Shown: one piece after another, positions 1 to 11,828 of the stretch | Layout: each line of letters opens with the position of its first letter | How positions within the stretch are numbered: position 1 is the first letter of the stretch | Assembly (NCBI GenBank): GCA_964035015.1 | Contig: OZ036005.1 | Coordinates: 13,096,468 to 13,160,467, forward strand | Direction: 5' to 3' | Length of the DNA: 64,000 nucleotides | Origin: Corallium rubrum | Taxonomy: Eukaryota > Cnidaria > Anthozoa > Scleralcyonacea > Coralliidae | Translations under genes and position numbers: made by a program | The notes under the pieces: model-generated | Told to the model about the DNA's origin: nothing | Seen by the model: only the letters and a program-made list of their open reading frames with translations | The model's database searches: none

Positions 1-452
1 ATTACAAGTTATACACATATGTAACCTTTGCAATGCTCTATCATCTGAGTCCAAGTAGCCCAATGGTTAGATCATCTCACTTGCGCTCAGGCTACAAGTT
101 ATATATTTCATGCTATTTTAGCAAATCTTACACAACATTACAAAATCACACAAAGCTTAGCTTGCATGCAATAACTATTTGAAAAGATATAAAAATGCAC
201 TGTCTTTAGATAGAAGTGTGATTTATTAAAAACACAAATTAAAGTTAATTTTTAAAACAAACAATATGACACAAGTTTCAAAAGGGATACAATTCCTAGG
301 TTACATTCCGCTGGCCTTTTTAAGTATCAGGATTTTAGTTCCGGTTACAATTTATTTAAAAATGTTACAGATAAAGAGGTTTACAGTGTTTATTAGTGAA
401 TGTGTTTTGTGTTCATCGCTTGAAAGGTTGTGATTTTAATCACGTTGACCTA
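1..452. other. No gene seen
   Basis: AT-rich sequence with no recognisable ORF, RNA gene or repeat boundary. Confidence 0.4.
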
Positions 453-1167
453 TTAAATAAAGTACTTCTTCCTGATAAACAAGAGCGACTGAACCACTTG
501 GATGAGAGGTAAGTTTACCACACCAATCATCAGACGATCTTTATGTTCTTCTTTGTGTCTTTCTAATTCTTTGATAAATGCGTATCTAGTATAAGCACTA
601 TCCAAATCAAAGTCTTTTCCCGTTGATGTAAGATGTAAGGACTCTTTCTTTTTCTTATTACAAAATTCAAATTCTTCTGAAAATAATTCTAAATTATTTG
701 CAGTCCCAACAATTGTACACTGATTTTCGTGTGAAAGAGGCAGTGGGAAAACTCTGGAGGCCTTGTCGGATAAATCAGGATACTCTTCAGCAACTGGTGG
801 AATGTCCAATCTAAAAACAGGTTTTCTTGACTCTGCAGCAAGTGCTTCGTGTTGCAGTGCTTCACTCGTTGAAGAGAGAATTTCCTGTCTTAACATCTGA
901 ATTCTATTTAGACCAAGATCAAGTTTCCTCAACATATTTCTCTCCTTAAACTTCCTTAAAGTTCGTGGTTCAGTATAGCTTCTGAATAACTTAACAAATA
1001 AAAGGTGTTCGAGTCCCACACCATGGTAAAAAAAAAACCCTTGTCAGTGATATGATTGAATGTCATTCTAAGCACCTTGCGATATTTAGGTAATTCAATT
1101 GTATTTGTTTGCTTTAACTTTCCTTTTTTATGCTGATATAAACAGTATTTCTTGGCTGTGGTGCTAC
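453..1167 (-). pseudogene. Degraded host-like ORF, 3' part, interrupted by gypsy insertion
   Basis: Two overlapping minus-strand ORFs (188 aa at 453-1019; a 73-aa frame at 956-1177) lie directly against the left LTR. The 73-aa frame includes the blocks YCLYQHKKGKLKQ and FYLLSYSE, which look like beta-strand repeats of an NHL-type propeller. The 188-aa frame is charged, with a predicted helical start (RKLDLGLNRIQMLRQEI), and I do not recognise it. Similar propeller-like text resumes on the other side of the gypsy element (12198-12872), so the retrotransposon probably landed inside one older minus-strand ORF. Frame changes and stops on both sides suggest a pseudogene. Family assignment is weak. 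Confidence 0.3.
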
Positions 1168-1321
1168 TGTACCCCACCCAATAATTACGTCATGTAATTC
1201 GTTAATCTAAAAAGTATCATATCACGAAGAGGCTCATGTGAGTTGTGTAAGTGCGAGTAGAAAGATTGAATAAAAGAAGTAAGTTATACACAAACGAACC
1301 CGTGTGAATTTATACGTAACA
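1168..1321 (+). repeat. 5' LTR
   Basis: 154 bp beginning TGTACCCCACCC and ending ATACGTAACA. It holds an AATAAA polyadenylation signal at 1269-1274. It matches the 3' LTR at 152 of 154 positions. Confidence 0.95.
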
Positions 1322-1342
1322 AATTGGGGGCTCAGGCGGGAA
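1322..1342 (+). other. Candidate primer binding site
   Basis: The bases just after the 5' LTR include TGGGGGCTCAGGCGGGAA. This resembles the tRNA-Pro type primer site found in several retroelements but is not an exact match; the tRNA should be checked. Confidence 0.45.
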
Positions 1343-1401
1343 TAAAGAAGATGAGAGACTATAAACTCAGTGGACAACGAGAAGAGTAAAAGATCGTTCG
1401 C

Positions 1402-2790
1402 GTGGTTTCAACAATGTCAATGGCTGAAGAAAAGGAGATTATTTTGGACACCAAGATATTGTCTTTGGAAAACGATGAACTGGTCAAGTTTGCCTTATTT
1501 GTTAAAGTGGAAAAAGCAAAGATAGAAGAGAAAAGTAAGGTAAAAATAATTAAAGAAATTCGTAACCAGCTCGAGGCTAATTTAGACAGTATCGAAGGAG
1601 AAGATTCAGACGAAGCAAAGGCTGAATATTTGAAGGGATTGATTGAGTCTCTCGAAGCCGAAATAAATAAGAGTGATGCAAAGACGTCAGCAGAAAAAGC
1701 CGAGATTGATAATCTTGAAAAGGAACTGATAGAAATTGAAATAAAACGCAAAGCCATTGAAGAGAAATTGTCGAAAACAAAGCAGTCTGAGAGCACGCAA
1801 ATTAGCGCGAGCGGAAATAGCGTTGGTGTTGTAGATTCATCGAAGACGTGGTTGTTGGGGTTAAGCTCGACAATCCTTCATCGGGATTTTAAAATTCAGG
1901 GAGTAATTGGCGAACCGGGTCAGAAAGATAAACTAGGATATCAATCCCTGATGTCCCAAGTAGAAACGGGCCTAGACAAAGGTTACCTTGATAAAGAAAT
2001 AATCACAACTGTAATTCGAGCTGTACAGCCCGGGCTACAACTCCGAAGTTACCTCGAAAGCGTGACAGGATTGACCCTACAGAAATTGCGGAAAATCCTT
2101 CGATTTCGTTATCACGAGAAAAATGCCACGGAACTGTATCAATTGTTAACGAACATGATACAACAACCAAATGAAGATGCGCAATCATTTCTAATGAGGG
2201 CCCTGACCATCAGACAAAAGATCGTATTCGCGTCGAAAGAATCCGACAGCGGTGTTACATACGATAGTTCGTCTGTCCAAAGTTTATTCCTTCATGCGCT
2301 AGAGACCGGGTTGAAAGACGAAACAATCCGCGCGAAAATGCGACCATTGACCGCAAAGACCAGCGTGTCTGATGAGGAGCTCATTGAAGCAATGTTTTTG
2401 GCTGTGTCGGCGGAGACAGAACGGAACAATAAATTCAATCTGTCAAGTCGAGGAAGAGAATCGGAAGTGCGCGTCTCTGCGGTACAGAACGAAGCGGGTT
2501 CCAACGAGAAGAAAGAAATTCTAGCGGCAATTAAACAAGTGAGAGGCGAGTTATCAGCCATGCAATCGGAAGTTAAGACGCTCCGCGAAGCCGTCAACCC
2601 AAAGAACGAGAACGCGACTGAAACTAAACCATCTAATAAGTGCGAGAAATGTAAAACCTCCGAAGAATGCAAGCATTGTTTGCACTGCGGTGGATTAAAC
2701 CACATGGCTCGGCATTGTCTTACACGCCAAAGAAATTCGTCGGGAAACGGACGAAGGCTACTCCCGCGGGACAGGGTGCTCGCGTTGTAA
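1402..2790 (+). CDS. gag: Gypsy Gag polyprotein (intact ORF)
   Basis: 462 aa, open from an ATG 81 bp after the 5' LTR. The N-terminal 150 residues are highly charged and probably coiled-coil. The middle part has the capsid-like stretch FRYHEKNATELYQLL and FLMRALTIRQK (about residues 235-275), as in Ty3/gypsy Gag. The C-terminus has one CCHC zinc knuckle, CLHCGGLNHMARHC (C-x2-C-x4-H-x4-C), preceded by an extra CEKCKTSEEC cluster. It packages element RNA in cytoplasmic particles. It is the only undamaged ORF in this element and ends at TAA 2788-2790 inside the overlapping protease frame, so Pol is probably made by frameshifting. Confidence 0.9.
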   Translation: MVSTMSMAEEKEIILDTKILSLENDELVKFALFVKVEKAKIEEKSKVKIIKEIRNQLEANLDSIEGEDSDEAKAEYLKGLIESLEAEINKSDAKTSAEKAEIDNLEKELIEIEIKRKAIEEKLSKTKQSESTQISASGNSVGVVDSSKTWLLGLSSTILHRDFKIQGVIGEPGQKDKLGYQSLMSQVETGLDKGYLDKEIITTVIRAVQPGLQLRSYLESVTGLTLQKLRKILRFRYHEKNATELYQLLTNMIQQPNEDAQSFLMRALTIRQKIVFASKESDSGVTYDSSSVQSLFLHALETGLKDETIRAKMRPLTAKTSVSDEELIEAMFLAVSAETERNNKFNLSSRGRESEVRVSAVQNEAGSNEKKEILAAIKQVRGELSAMQSEVKTLREAVNPKNENATETKPSNKCEKCKTSEECKHCLHCGGLNHMARHCLTRQRNSSGNGRRLLPRDRVLAL

Positions 2791-3583
2791 GTCTGTCTTG
2801 TACTGCTCATCAGAATGTCAACAACAACATTGGCCAAATCATAAGAACCTATGTAAGGCTATTGGTTTGTTGGCAAAAGCTGAACAAGCTAGAAATTACA
2901 TCGCACCGGGCGATAGTTCAGACGAACATGTTTTTCCAAGTCATATAACGCCAAAACAACAAGCTCGCGTTGCTAGGTTGGTCGGAAACAAGTGTTCTGT
3001 ACATTGTCGTCTAAATGGCAAATCTGTCACCGCACTGTGGGATACTGGCGCTCAGGTTTCAATGATATCCGAAGATTTTCTACAGAACCAGTTACTAATA
3101 ACTAACGTTAACGACATAAAGGACCTTTTAGGTGTAAAAGAAACAATTAAGTTACATGCAGCAAACGGTACACCAATACCGTACAGTGGATGGGTAGAGC
3201 TTAAAGTAAAGCTAGAAAGCGACGACAACCATGAGATCTTAGTACCGTTTTTAATAACGAAGCAAAACATTGGACCTCCTATTATTGGATTCAATGTGAT
3301 TGAACTGATTGTTAAAGAAGCGACTCAGAACGGTGATACAGATCATTTCGTGGCATCCATGAAAACAAGTTTTGATAAATGCAAGAGTGAGAACATTACA
3401 GCGTTAATCAGCCTCATTCGAGCGAATGATCCAGATGACTTTTGTTCAGTTAAAACAACAAAGCAAGACATCGTTATTCCCAGATCTCAAAGCATCGACG
3501 TACCATGCCGTGTGAACACTGGCCCGATTAGTTCTTCGGTTCCAGTTCTTTTCAAACCAAATGAGAATGCCCAGTTACCATAA
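2699..3583 (+). pseudogene. pol: Pol N-terminus: MYND zinc finger plus aspartyl protease
   Basis: Frame +1 relative to gag is open from 2699, overlaps gag by 92 bp and lacks a convincing ATG. From about 2777 it encodes a MYND finger (CSRCKSVLYC, then SSEC, then HWPNHKNLC), a fold known mainly from protein-protein adaptors. The retropepsin domain follows, with its catalytic loop at LWDTGAQVSMI (about 3039-3070). The frame stops at TAA 3581-3583 but the encoded text carries on recognisably to about 3655, where the LINE begins, so this stop is probably a point mutation. The alternative, a natural end of a separate protease ORF, seems less likely because RT-proximal sequence continues in frame. 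Confidence 0.8.
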
Positions 3584-3792
3584 GGACTGTCGACACAAGA
3601 GGAATTAAAGTCTGTTAAAGGAGGAAATTGTACTATCATGCACATCAAGGTCACCAATAATAATAATAATATTTTCAATTTCGTATAGCGCACTCTCCAA
3701 AAATGCCCAAATGCGCTTTACAAATATACATATAGATACAATTATATACAACTTAAAAATCTAGTAACTAATAATATAAAAATGTTAATAAA

Positions 3793-5238
3793 TTAATAAT
3801 ACGCAAGTCTAAAAAGATGCGTCTTGAGTTTTTGTTTAAAAATATCCACAGTATGACTACGCCTAATTTCAATTGGCAGATTGTTCCATAGAGCTGGTGC
3901 ACAAACCGAAAATGCTCTAAAACCATACGACTTAAGGCGATATGATGGCTGACAGAGAAGCAGCTCGTCTTCAGATCTAAGAGCCCTCCTTGGAACGTAA
4001 GGTACCAGCAAATCACTGAGATAAGATGGTGCTAAACCATTGACTATCTTGTACGTAAACATTAAAATTTTAAAATTAATGCGCTGCTCCACTGGAAGCC
4101 AGTGCAGGTCCATAAGCGAAGGCGTAATGTGGTCGGCTTTGCGCGACAAGAATATAATCCTGGCAGCCGCATTGAGCACATACTGCAGACGCTGAATCAA
4201 ATAGCTAGGCAATCCATACAGCAAAGCATTACATTTATCAATTCGTGAGGTAACAAACGCATGAACAGGGGTTTTCGTTGATTCAATACTCGGATATCTT
4301 CGAACTTGAGAAATGTTCTTAATGTGGTAAAAGGCTGACTTGCAAATATCGCTGATGTGCTGCTCAAAATTCATTGTATTGTCAAGCACAACTCCAATAT
4401 TTCGCGCAGATGGAGTTGCTGAAACTGGGGCATGACCAACTATGACGGATTCCAGCGATGGCTGTGGGCGATGCCTTGAGTGCAAGATCAGAAGCTCTGT
4501 TTTACCACTGTTCGTCTTCAAGTTATTAAACAGCATCCACCGATCAATATCACGTACACAGGCCTCAACACGATCACGAGACAGCCCCATATCTCCCAGC
4601 ACAGATGACTTAAAGGTCAGGTAAATCTGGTTATCATCAGCATACAAATGATACGAGATACCATGACGACGCATTATATTGCCTAGAGGGGATGTATATA
4701 TAAGATACAGGATCGGTCCAAGAACAGACCCCTGTGGTACGCCGCAAGTCAACGGACGGCTAGAAGATGTCACATTCTCAATGCCCACAGATTGCTTTCG
4801 ATCACGAAGATAGAACCTGAACCACGCATGCACCGTTCCCTCAATCCCGAAGCTAGAGAGTCTCGACAGAAGTATTTGATGGTCAACGGTGTCGAAGGCT
4901 GCTGAAAGATCGAGCAACAGCAGAATGACACATCTGTCACCGTCTATAGCACGTAAGATATCATTTTGCACTCTCATGAGCGCAGACTCGGTACTGTGGC
5001 CTGCCTTATATGCACTCTGGAACGGTTCATGAAGATTATTGTTACACAGATGGTTATTCAACTGGTATGCAACAACTTTTTCACAGGATTTGGAGAGAAA
5101 CGTCAAATTTGATACCGGTCTAAAATTTCCAAACATCTCATAATCCATGGATGCTTTTTTAAGTGATGGCTTGAGCAGAGCCTCTTTCATATCCTCAGCC
5201 ATAACCCAATATTCCAATGAAAAATTCACAACTTTGGT
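3793..5238 (-). pseudogene. LINE ORF2, reverse transcriptase half
   Basis: Minus-strand frame continuing the endonuclease ORF. Motifs in order: FRPVSNLTFLSK, FQSAYKAGHSTESAL, LLLDLSAAFDTVDH (catalytic Asp), GVPQGSVLGP and HLYADDNQ (catalytic YADD), then a thumb and C-terminal region (DLHWLPVEQRINFKI; FSVCAPALWNNLP) typical of CR1/L2 LINEs. No stop falls within this half. The open frame reaches 5364, but residues upstream of 5238 are encoded by the inserted element and are not LINE. Confidence 0.87.
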
Positions 5239-6074
5239 CATTGCCAGAAATACGCGACATCCGATTGCGCAACACCCCCGATGCGGGCCAATGTGGCTCA
5301 TTGAACTCGCACAATTTGTATATGAAATTATATAGGGGCGCGCGTATTTGTTTGAAATAGACAAAGAAGATGTACTGTTTCTCGAAATGCGAAATCAGAT
5401 CTTATTCAGGTTAATGTTGAAGAATATCATGGACTAAAAATTGAGGTGCTATTGGCAGATTTTCGGTTGTCCCTCAGAAAATATATAAAATTGTGTTGGT
5501 TCTCTATAGTTTAGTCTGTGTTAGTACGAATTAAACTCCTAGTTACATATTTGAAACCGCTCGTGAAGTCGTAACATCCACAAAATCGAACATGCGAAAT
5601 CGGTTCATGTAAGTACAATGTCTGAGGTTGCTGCTTAAAGTATTTAGCTTAACATTTTGTCTTACTTTCGCTTGTCCATTTCCCCTTTGTATTTTAGAAA
5701 GCATAATATGACCAACAAACTTCTGGGTCGACAATCGAAACATCCGTATTTTAAAATTGCCATAACTCCGCGATTTTCTGCAGTATCACAACACTTTTGG
5801 TATTGAATTGATCCTTGTTGTCTGCTTGTTTGATTTACCATGGTTTGAAAATCGACGCACGCATTATTTTAGACATATTTGCCGCTGAGTTATAGGTTTT
5901 GAACTACTTTTGGACAATGCGAAGGAGGCCGAAGCCAGACGAGGAGCAGCGGGATATCGGGAATTTGCCGGATCGTATATCAGGAAATATTCCAAATACT
6001 CATGCGCTATCACGTAAAACGCTGACAAAGACACATGATCTTGCAGACTCAAATGTCGCGTATTTCTGGCCATG
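5239..6074. mobile_element. Non-autonomous TIR element inside the LINE
   Basis: 836 bp bounded by a 22-bp inverted repeat with one mismatch: CATTGCCAGAAATACGCGAC... at 5239 and its complement ending at 6074. It interrupts the LINE ORF exactly between LPYIT and KVVNF. No transposase is encoded. The target duplication is short and unresolved (1-3 bp), so the superfamily is not assigned. Confidence 0.82.
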
Positions 6075-7911
6075 TGATATACGGCAGCAACAAGTCCAAG
6101 CAACCTTTTAAAACTGATGCAGGAATTGGATCAAGGGCACAAGACTTGAAACCTGAAGAGCCAACAAGATTGGACAATTCTTCGATTGTAACAGGCTCAA
6201 ACTCGCAGAACTTATCACTGGAATAGGGAGGAGGCTCAGGAAGACGATCGTCCGCGGTGTTCTTTTCTAACTGCAACTCTTCCCGTATAGCAGTAATCTT
6301 GTCGGTAAAGAAGTCGGCAAATGCGTTGGCAAGTGATACATTATCGTGAGAATGTGGCAATTTTTTCTCAGCTTTTCGATGAAGCACTTTATCGAAGTTC
6401 GAAAATAAGCTCTTGGGATTGGAATGATTTTCTTTAATAAGCGCAGAGTAGTAACCCATCTTAGCATCAAAAATACACTTGTTGACTAGATTACATTGAT
6501 CAACGTATAGTTGACGATGTACAGTGAGTCCAGATGCTTGCCAACGACGCTCGAGTTTGCGACGCTTCCGCTTCTCAACTCTGATCGTTTCGGTATACCA
6601 AGGCGCAGCTGGACGTAGCGTAAGAATACGGTTCTTTAACGGTGCATGCTTATCTAATAGTTCAGACAAAACCATGTTATACTGACGAGTAAGAACATCC
6701 AAGTCACCACTCACACCATCAGAATCCACTAAGGGAGAGTTCTTAATATCCTCACGCAATTGTTCCATATCAATCGACTTGATCTTGCGAAAGAAAACTT
6801 CCTTTCTTTCAAAGGCCGTCTTTGGAATAGATAACGTACAACAAACAGCCAAATGATCAGAAATAACAGGGTCAAACACTGTGAAATTTCTTGCCACATC
6901 TTCCTCATCTCTAGTTATAATCAGGTCAAGTGTATGACCACTCTTGTGTGTCGGTTGTGAGATATGCTTCTTGAGGTTAAATGCCTCTAGCAGGTTAATA
7001 AATCGCGAGGCAGCAGAATCACCAACGTTATCGACGTGAAAATTAAAGTCACCAGCCAATAACAATGAGCCTGAGGCAATGGCAAGGTTTTCCAAAAGCC
7101 TTGGGAATTCCTCGAAGAACAATGGGAGAGAGCTGTTGTTAGACTTAGACGGCGGTGGTCGATAAACAATAACAATACGTAAACTAGAGGACGAATGCTT
7201 CATTAGAAGTTCTGTAAACTCAAACGATTTAAACTTAGTCCTGATACAAGATTGTTTTTGAAACTTCAGCAAGTTCTTATAGACCAGCGCTATACCGCCA
7301 CCTCTGCTTTCTCTTGGTACACTATAAATCTCATATCCCGTAGGACAAATGTCACGCTGGACTTGGCTGTCGAAGTTACTGGAGCTTAGCCACGTCTCCG
7401 TTAACGCTAAAATATCTATGTCTCGATCGACGATTAGGTCTTTAATGGGTAACGATTTATTCCTAACCGATCTTGTGTTCAGTACAGAAAATTTCATAGC
7501 TTTCGCTCGATTTACTATACTTGGTAACCTCGGATGGCATTTAATATGGACAAGATTTTTGTTATTTCTTAATACAGTACCGTAAACATGACTTCGTCTC
7601 GCTTCATTAATCTGAGTAATGGCATTCGTTTGAAACTTCAAACACGATTGAGAATTTCTCGATTCACATCCAAGCTGCCACTCTGGCACGAAACTATACC
7701 TTCCAAAGCCGGTGACTGTTGTGATAAGTCTCTGCTTAAAAGCTCCTGCTCTACAGCCACGTCGAGTAGATTTTGCAATGCCGTATTCCTTTAGCGACTG
7801 CCAAAGCTTGCAATCAGCTTTTGGCATAACACGTATCGAATTTAAAATCTCCAACAAAACAGTCTTCGAGTAGAAAGTGGTACCCATAACTTCCAGAAGA
7901 TAAATACACAC
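6075..7911 (-). pseudogene. LINE ORF2, endonuclease half
   Basis: Minus-strand frame of about 610 residues. The endonuclease/exonuclease/phosphatase fold starts near residue 140: LNTRSVRNK, ALTETWL (catalytic Glu), GGGIALVYK, LLAGDFNFH (catalytic Asp/Asn), HTLDLIITR and VISDHLAV (terminal Asp-His). After the endonuclease a linker rich in basic residues (RKRRKLERRW) leads toward the reverse transcriptase. The frame is cut at LPYIT by the inserted element at 5239-6074; the last seven residues of the open frame belong to that insertion. Confidence 0.85.
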
Positions 7912-8001
7912 GATAAAATAAATTCAGAATCGATTTAAACAAACTAATATGGCTTAAAATAACCAATTTAGCGGAGCGATAAAAATACGCATGCAGCCAG
8001 T

Positions 8002-9197
8002 CATCACGACATCACGCTTTATGGTAGGACTGTCCTGGGACGCTTGCAACTGGTTCGATCAGTTACACCTCTGGAAGTCAAATTTAAAGAAACAGAACAA
8101 AGTAATGATACTGATGACCCAATGAATCAGTCTTTACGTGGGAACGATAGAAGTGAATCACCAGATATCAGACCAGATATAAACGTACCTCCAGTAGACT
8201 TGACCGGTTTAACTGCAGACCAACAAGTGCAAGCCAAACAACTACTGTTCGAAGAACGGGACTCATTTGCTGTAGATGATGACGATGTGGGATGTATTCC
8301 TGAACTTCAAATGGATTTGACTCTAACCAGTGATCAGCCAGTTCAGAAAAACTACATCTCAATACCTCGCCCCCTGTACCCGGAAGTTAAAGGCTACATC
8401 GAGGATCTGCTTAACAGAGGATTCATAAGGAAATCAAACTCACCATACTCAAGTACTGTAGTTTGAGTTCGGAAGAAGGATGGAGGGATGAGATTGTGCG
8501 TAGACTACCGAGAACTGAACAGACATACAGTACCTGATCGTCACCCGATACCAAGAATTCAGGAAACTCTTGACAGTTTGGGAGGAAAGTCATGGTTCAG
8601 TGTGCTGGACCAAGGCAAGGCCTACCACCAGGGATTCATAGGAGAAAAGAGCCAACAATTGACAGCCTTTATAACTCCCTGGGGGTTATACGAGTGGCCG
8701 GTAAGGATACCATTCGGTTTGATGAATGCTCCTTCTACTTCCAATGTTTCATGGAACACTGTCTTGGGGACCTAAGAGATGAAGTGTGCATTCCTTATTT
8801 AGACGATGTGATTGTGTTTTCCAACTCCTTTGCTGACCATATTGAACACCTGCGCAAGGTACTTCAGCGATTGAGAAGTCACGGGGTAAAGTTGAAACCA
8901 AAGAAATGTACTTTGTTCAAACGTAAAGTGTCCTTCCTGGGTAGAATCGTGTCGCAGAATGGCTACTGTATGGACCCAAAAGCAACTAGCAGCGTGGAAG
9001 CTTGGAAAAACACAACTCCACGCACAGTTGGCGACGTCAGGAAGTTGATGGGTCTCCTCGGAGTTAATCGTCGACATATAAAGAACTTTTCTCAGAAGGC
9101 TAAACCAATCTACGACCTTTTGAAAGAACCCAAGGTAGCCGACTCCAAACAAGATAAAGAAAAGACGCCGCCTGTACAGAGAAAAGGTCAACTATGA
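8002..9197 (+). pseudogene. pol: Gypsy Pol: reverse transcriptase
   Basis: Pol resumes after the LINE with LGRLQLVRSVTPLEV. RT motifs: [64 protein letters not shown] (catalytic YLDD near 8800) and [10 protein letters not shown]. Lesions: TGA at 8464-8466 where a Cys codon is expected, a frameshift at about 8735-8750 (frame 1 to frame 3), and TGA at 9195-9197. The flanking frames read through each lesion recognisably, so these look like single-base changes. Confidence 0.88.
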
Positions 9198-10923
9198 TCA
9201 CGTGCATCAGTGGAGTGGACATCGATACACCAATCAGCATTGGAGAACTTGATAGACGACATCACATCCCCTCCTATCCTCGCTTATCCCGATTATGGAT
9301 TACCCTTTATCGTCCACACAGACGCGTCACAGGAAGGGCTTGGTGCTGTTTTATATCAGGAAAGGAGTTCTACGAGTTATCGCTTACGCATCAAGAACAT
9401 TGACACCATCTGAGAAAAACTACCATTTGGATTCAGGGAAGTTGGAGTTTTTGGCATTAAAATGGGCAGTGACGGAACACTTCCGAGATTATCTGTACTA
9501 TGCACCGAAGTTTGTGGTTTATACGGACAATAATCCTTTAACTTATGTTCTTTCAACAGCTAAATTGAATGCTACCGGACTACGGTGGGTGGGTGAATTG
9601 GCGGAATCCAACTTCAACATCAGATACCGACCAGGCAAGACCAACACCGATGCTGACTGCCTGTCGAGACCACCGCCAGACATACATGAATACATGGAGA
9701 GCTGTAGTGCGGAGATCACACCAGAAATCATGCAAGCCACTGTTTCTTCTGTTATGGCTCAGGAATCAGGCGACACTGTTTGGGTAACAACCATAACCGA
9801 CGAACACAGAGAACTGCAAGCTGACGAGGTCCAAGAGACAACCAACACGACTACCAGCAAGATAGAAACGGTTAATATCGTCAAGGGTCAACAGGACGAT
9901 CCCATAGTCGCACGCGTTTTACAACTCCTCAAGCTACATCGTAAACCGACCGTAACCGAACAACGGCGAGAACCACCACAAGTCCGGAAGTACTTGAATA
10001 AATGGCATCAATTGCACATCGACAAAAAGAATGGCATGCTATACTACAATCAACAAGTGGTCCTTCCCAAGAGATTTCGACGTCTGGTTTATCGAGAGCT
10101 TCATGAGGAAATGGGACATTTGGGTGTGGAAAGGGTGCTTGATCTGGCTCGACAACGATTCTATTGGCCCAACATGAGAAAGGATATTGATCATTTCATT
10201 CACCGCGTATGTCGATGCCTCAAGCAAAAACAGCCAAATCGCCACATCGTAGCACCCTTACAACCTATTGTTACAACTGCGCCATTCCAGATGATATCCA
10301 TCGACTTTGTGCACTTGGAACAAAGTTCAGGTGGATACCAGTATATCCTCGTGGTGGTGGATCATTTCACCAAGTACGCCCAGGCATACCCGACCAGAAA
10401 CAAGACCGGTTTGACGGCTGCAGATAGAATCTTTAACGATTTCATCCAACGGTTCGGCTTCCCTGAAAAGATACACCACGACATGGGTGGAGAGTTCGAG
10501 AACAAGCTATTCAGACGGCTAGAACAACTGGCTGGTGTTATGCACTCTCGTACGACGCCGTACCATCCCCAAGGGAATGGACTGGTAGAACGAATGAATC
10601 GCACTCTGCTGGGAATGCTCCGCGCACTACCAGAAGCTTACAAGTCCAGATGGAAAGACCATCTCAATAAGCTTATTCACGCATACAACTGCACAGTCCA
10701 CGAATCGACGACGTACTCACCGTTTTACCTGCTGTTTGGAAGAAGTCCCAGACTACCGATTGACCTAATATTTGACCTACCAGAAACATCGAACAGCACC
10801 TCACGGTCGGACTATGCGGCAAAGTGGAAAACTGCAATGCAAGAGGCCTACACACTGGCTCACAAGGCAACTTTGAAAAGCGCTGCGAGAGGAAAGAAGA
10901 ACTACGACCGACGGGTAAGATAA
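9198..10923 (+). pseudogene. pol: Gypsy Pol: RNase H and integrase core
   Basis: RNase H: VHTDASQEGLGAVL (Asp), GKLEFLALKWAV (Glu), VVYTDNNPLTYV (Asp) and the C-terminal DCLSRPP. A frameshift falls at about 9360 inside RNase H. Integrase: HEEMGHLG...HRVCRC, a zinc-binding HHCC region in which the two cysteines are one residue apart rather than two, so a residue may be lost. The catalytic triad is visible at SIDFVHLE, HHDMGGEFEN and LVERMNRTLLGM. It would insert element cDNA in the nucleus. A further frameshift is at about 10915. Confidence 0.88.
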
Positions 10924-11828
10924 GATGCTCGACTTTAGAACCAGGAGACCGCGTTCTTGTGCGCAACCTCACACCGAGAGGAGGACCGGGGAAATTGAGA
11001 TCTTTCTGGGAGGAAGAAATACATGTGGTGGTCTCGCGTAAAGGTCCGGATAGCCCAATCTACGAATTAAGACCCGAATCAGGTCGCGGTCGCCACCGGA
11101 CACTTCACAGGAATCTTCTATTGTCATGCGACTACCTTCCGGTAGAAAATTGGCCAGAACTTGACCAGACCTCAAAGGAAAGACGTCGCAAAGTGCCTAT
11201 CTCTCATCCAGCCAGTGAAGAAGAGACAGACAAGGATAGCAAAAATGAAATAGATATCACATACCACCACCAACCGTTGCCAGTAACAACAGGACAAGAA
11301 CGTCAGGACGCTGAACAGACCGAAAATAACACTGCAAGAGCAGAGGAAAATGTCTGTGAAGCTACGCACGACCAAGACAACCGTAGTGACGCCACTAACG
11401 AGGACGAGTTGAACCACGATAGAGACGTCATCCCGTATCCAGAAATCAATCCACCAAACGTTGATGAACAGAATGACGCAATTGGTGACCCAGAGCCAGA
11501 ACAAGAACAAGCGAATGAGACAATTGGTGATCGTGCGCAAAGGATAAGACAGCCACCACAGAGACTGACGTATTTTGGACCAGGAAACCCTGCGTATGTT
11601 AGATCCATCCATAACGAGTTCAACCAAACATACTACCCACCACCACCACCACTACAAATACCATTCAGCTACCAACCACCACCGATACCATTCGACTACC
11701 GACCACCACCAATACCACTCTTCTACCCACTATCACTAATACCACCCTACTACCCACCACAAATACCACCAATTTGGGAAACACAACCTATGATGCCTCA
11801 GTGGTGGTATCCTATCATACCCTTTTAA
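10824..11828 (+). pseudogene. pol: Gypsy integrase C-terminal domain and proline-rich tail
   Basis: After the frameshift near 10915 the integrase C-terminal beta-barrel is seen (LEPGDRVLVRNL, LRSFWEEEIHVVV, GRGRHRTLHRNLLL). An acidic, low-complexity linker follows, then about 60 residues of repeated PPP-x-P-F-Y units (SYQPPPIPFDYRPPP) ending at a stop at 11826-11828. The tail may serve as an assembly or host-binding segment; this is inference. Confidence 0.8.

Larger units (their letters stand above)
3656..8000 (-). mobile_element. CR1/L2-like LINE inserted antisense in gypsy pol
   Basis: A non-LTR retrotransposon reading right to left: 5' end near 8000, apurinic-type endonuclease then reverse transcriptase in one ORF2, and 3' end in a short (ATT)n tail at 3655-3672. 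Gypsy pol stops at about 3655 and resumes at about 8002 in the same protein context, which bounds the insertion. It is itself split by the element at 5239-6074. Without that, it is about 3.5 kb, short for a full element, and no ORF1 is seen, so it is probably 5'-truncated. Clade is judged from ORF order and motifs only. Confidence 0.85.

Noticed and set aside
60..110. A-box-like TAGCCCAATGG near the left edge
   Set aside because: No B-box or cloverleaf downstream.
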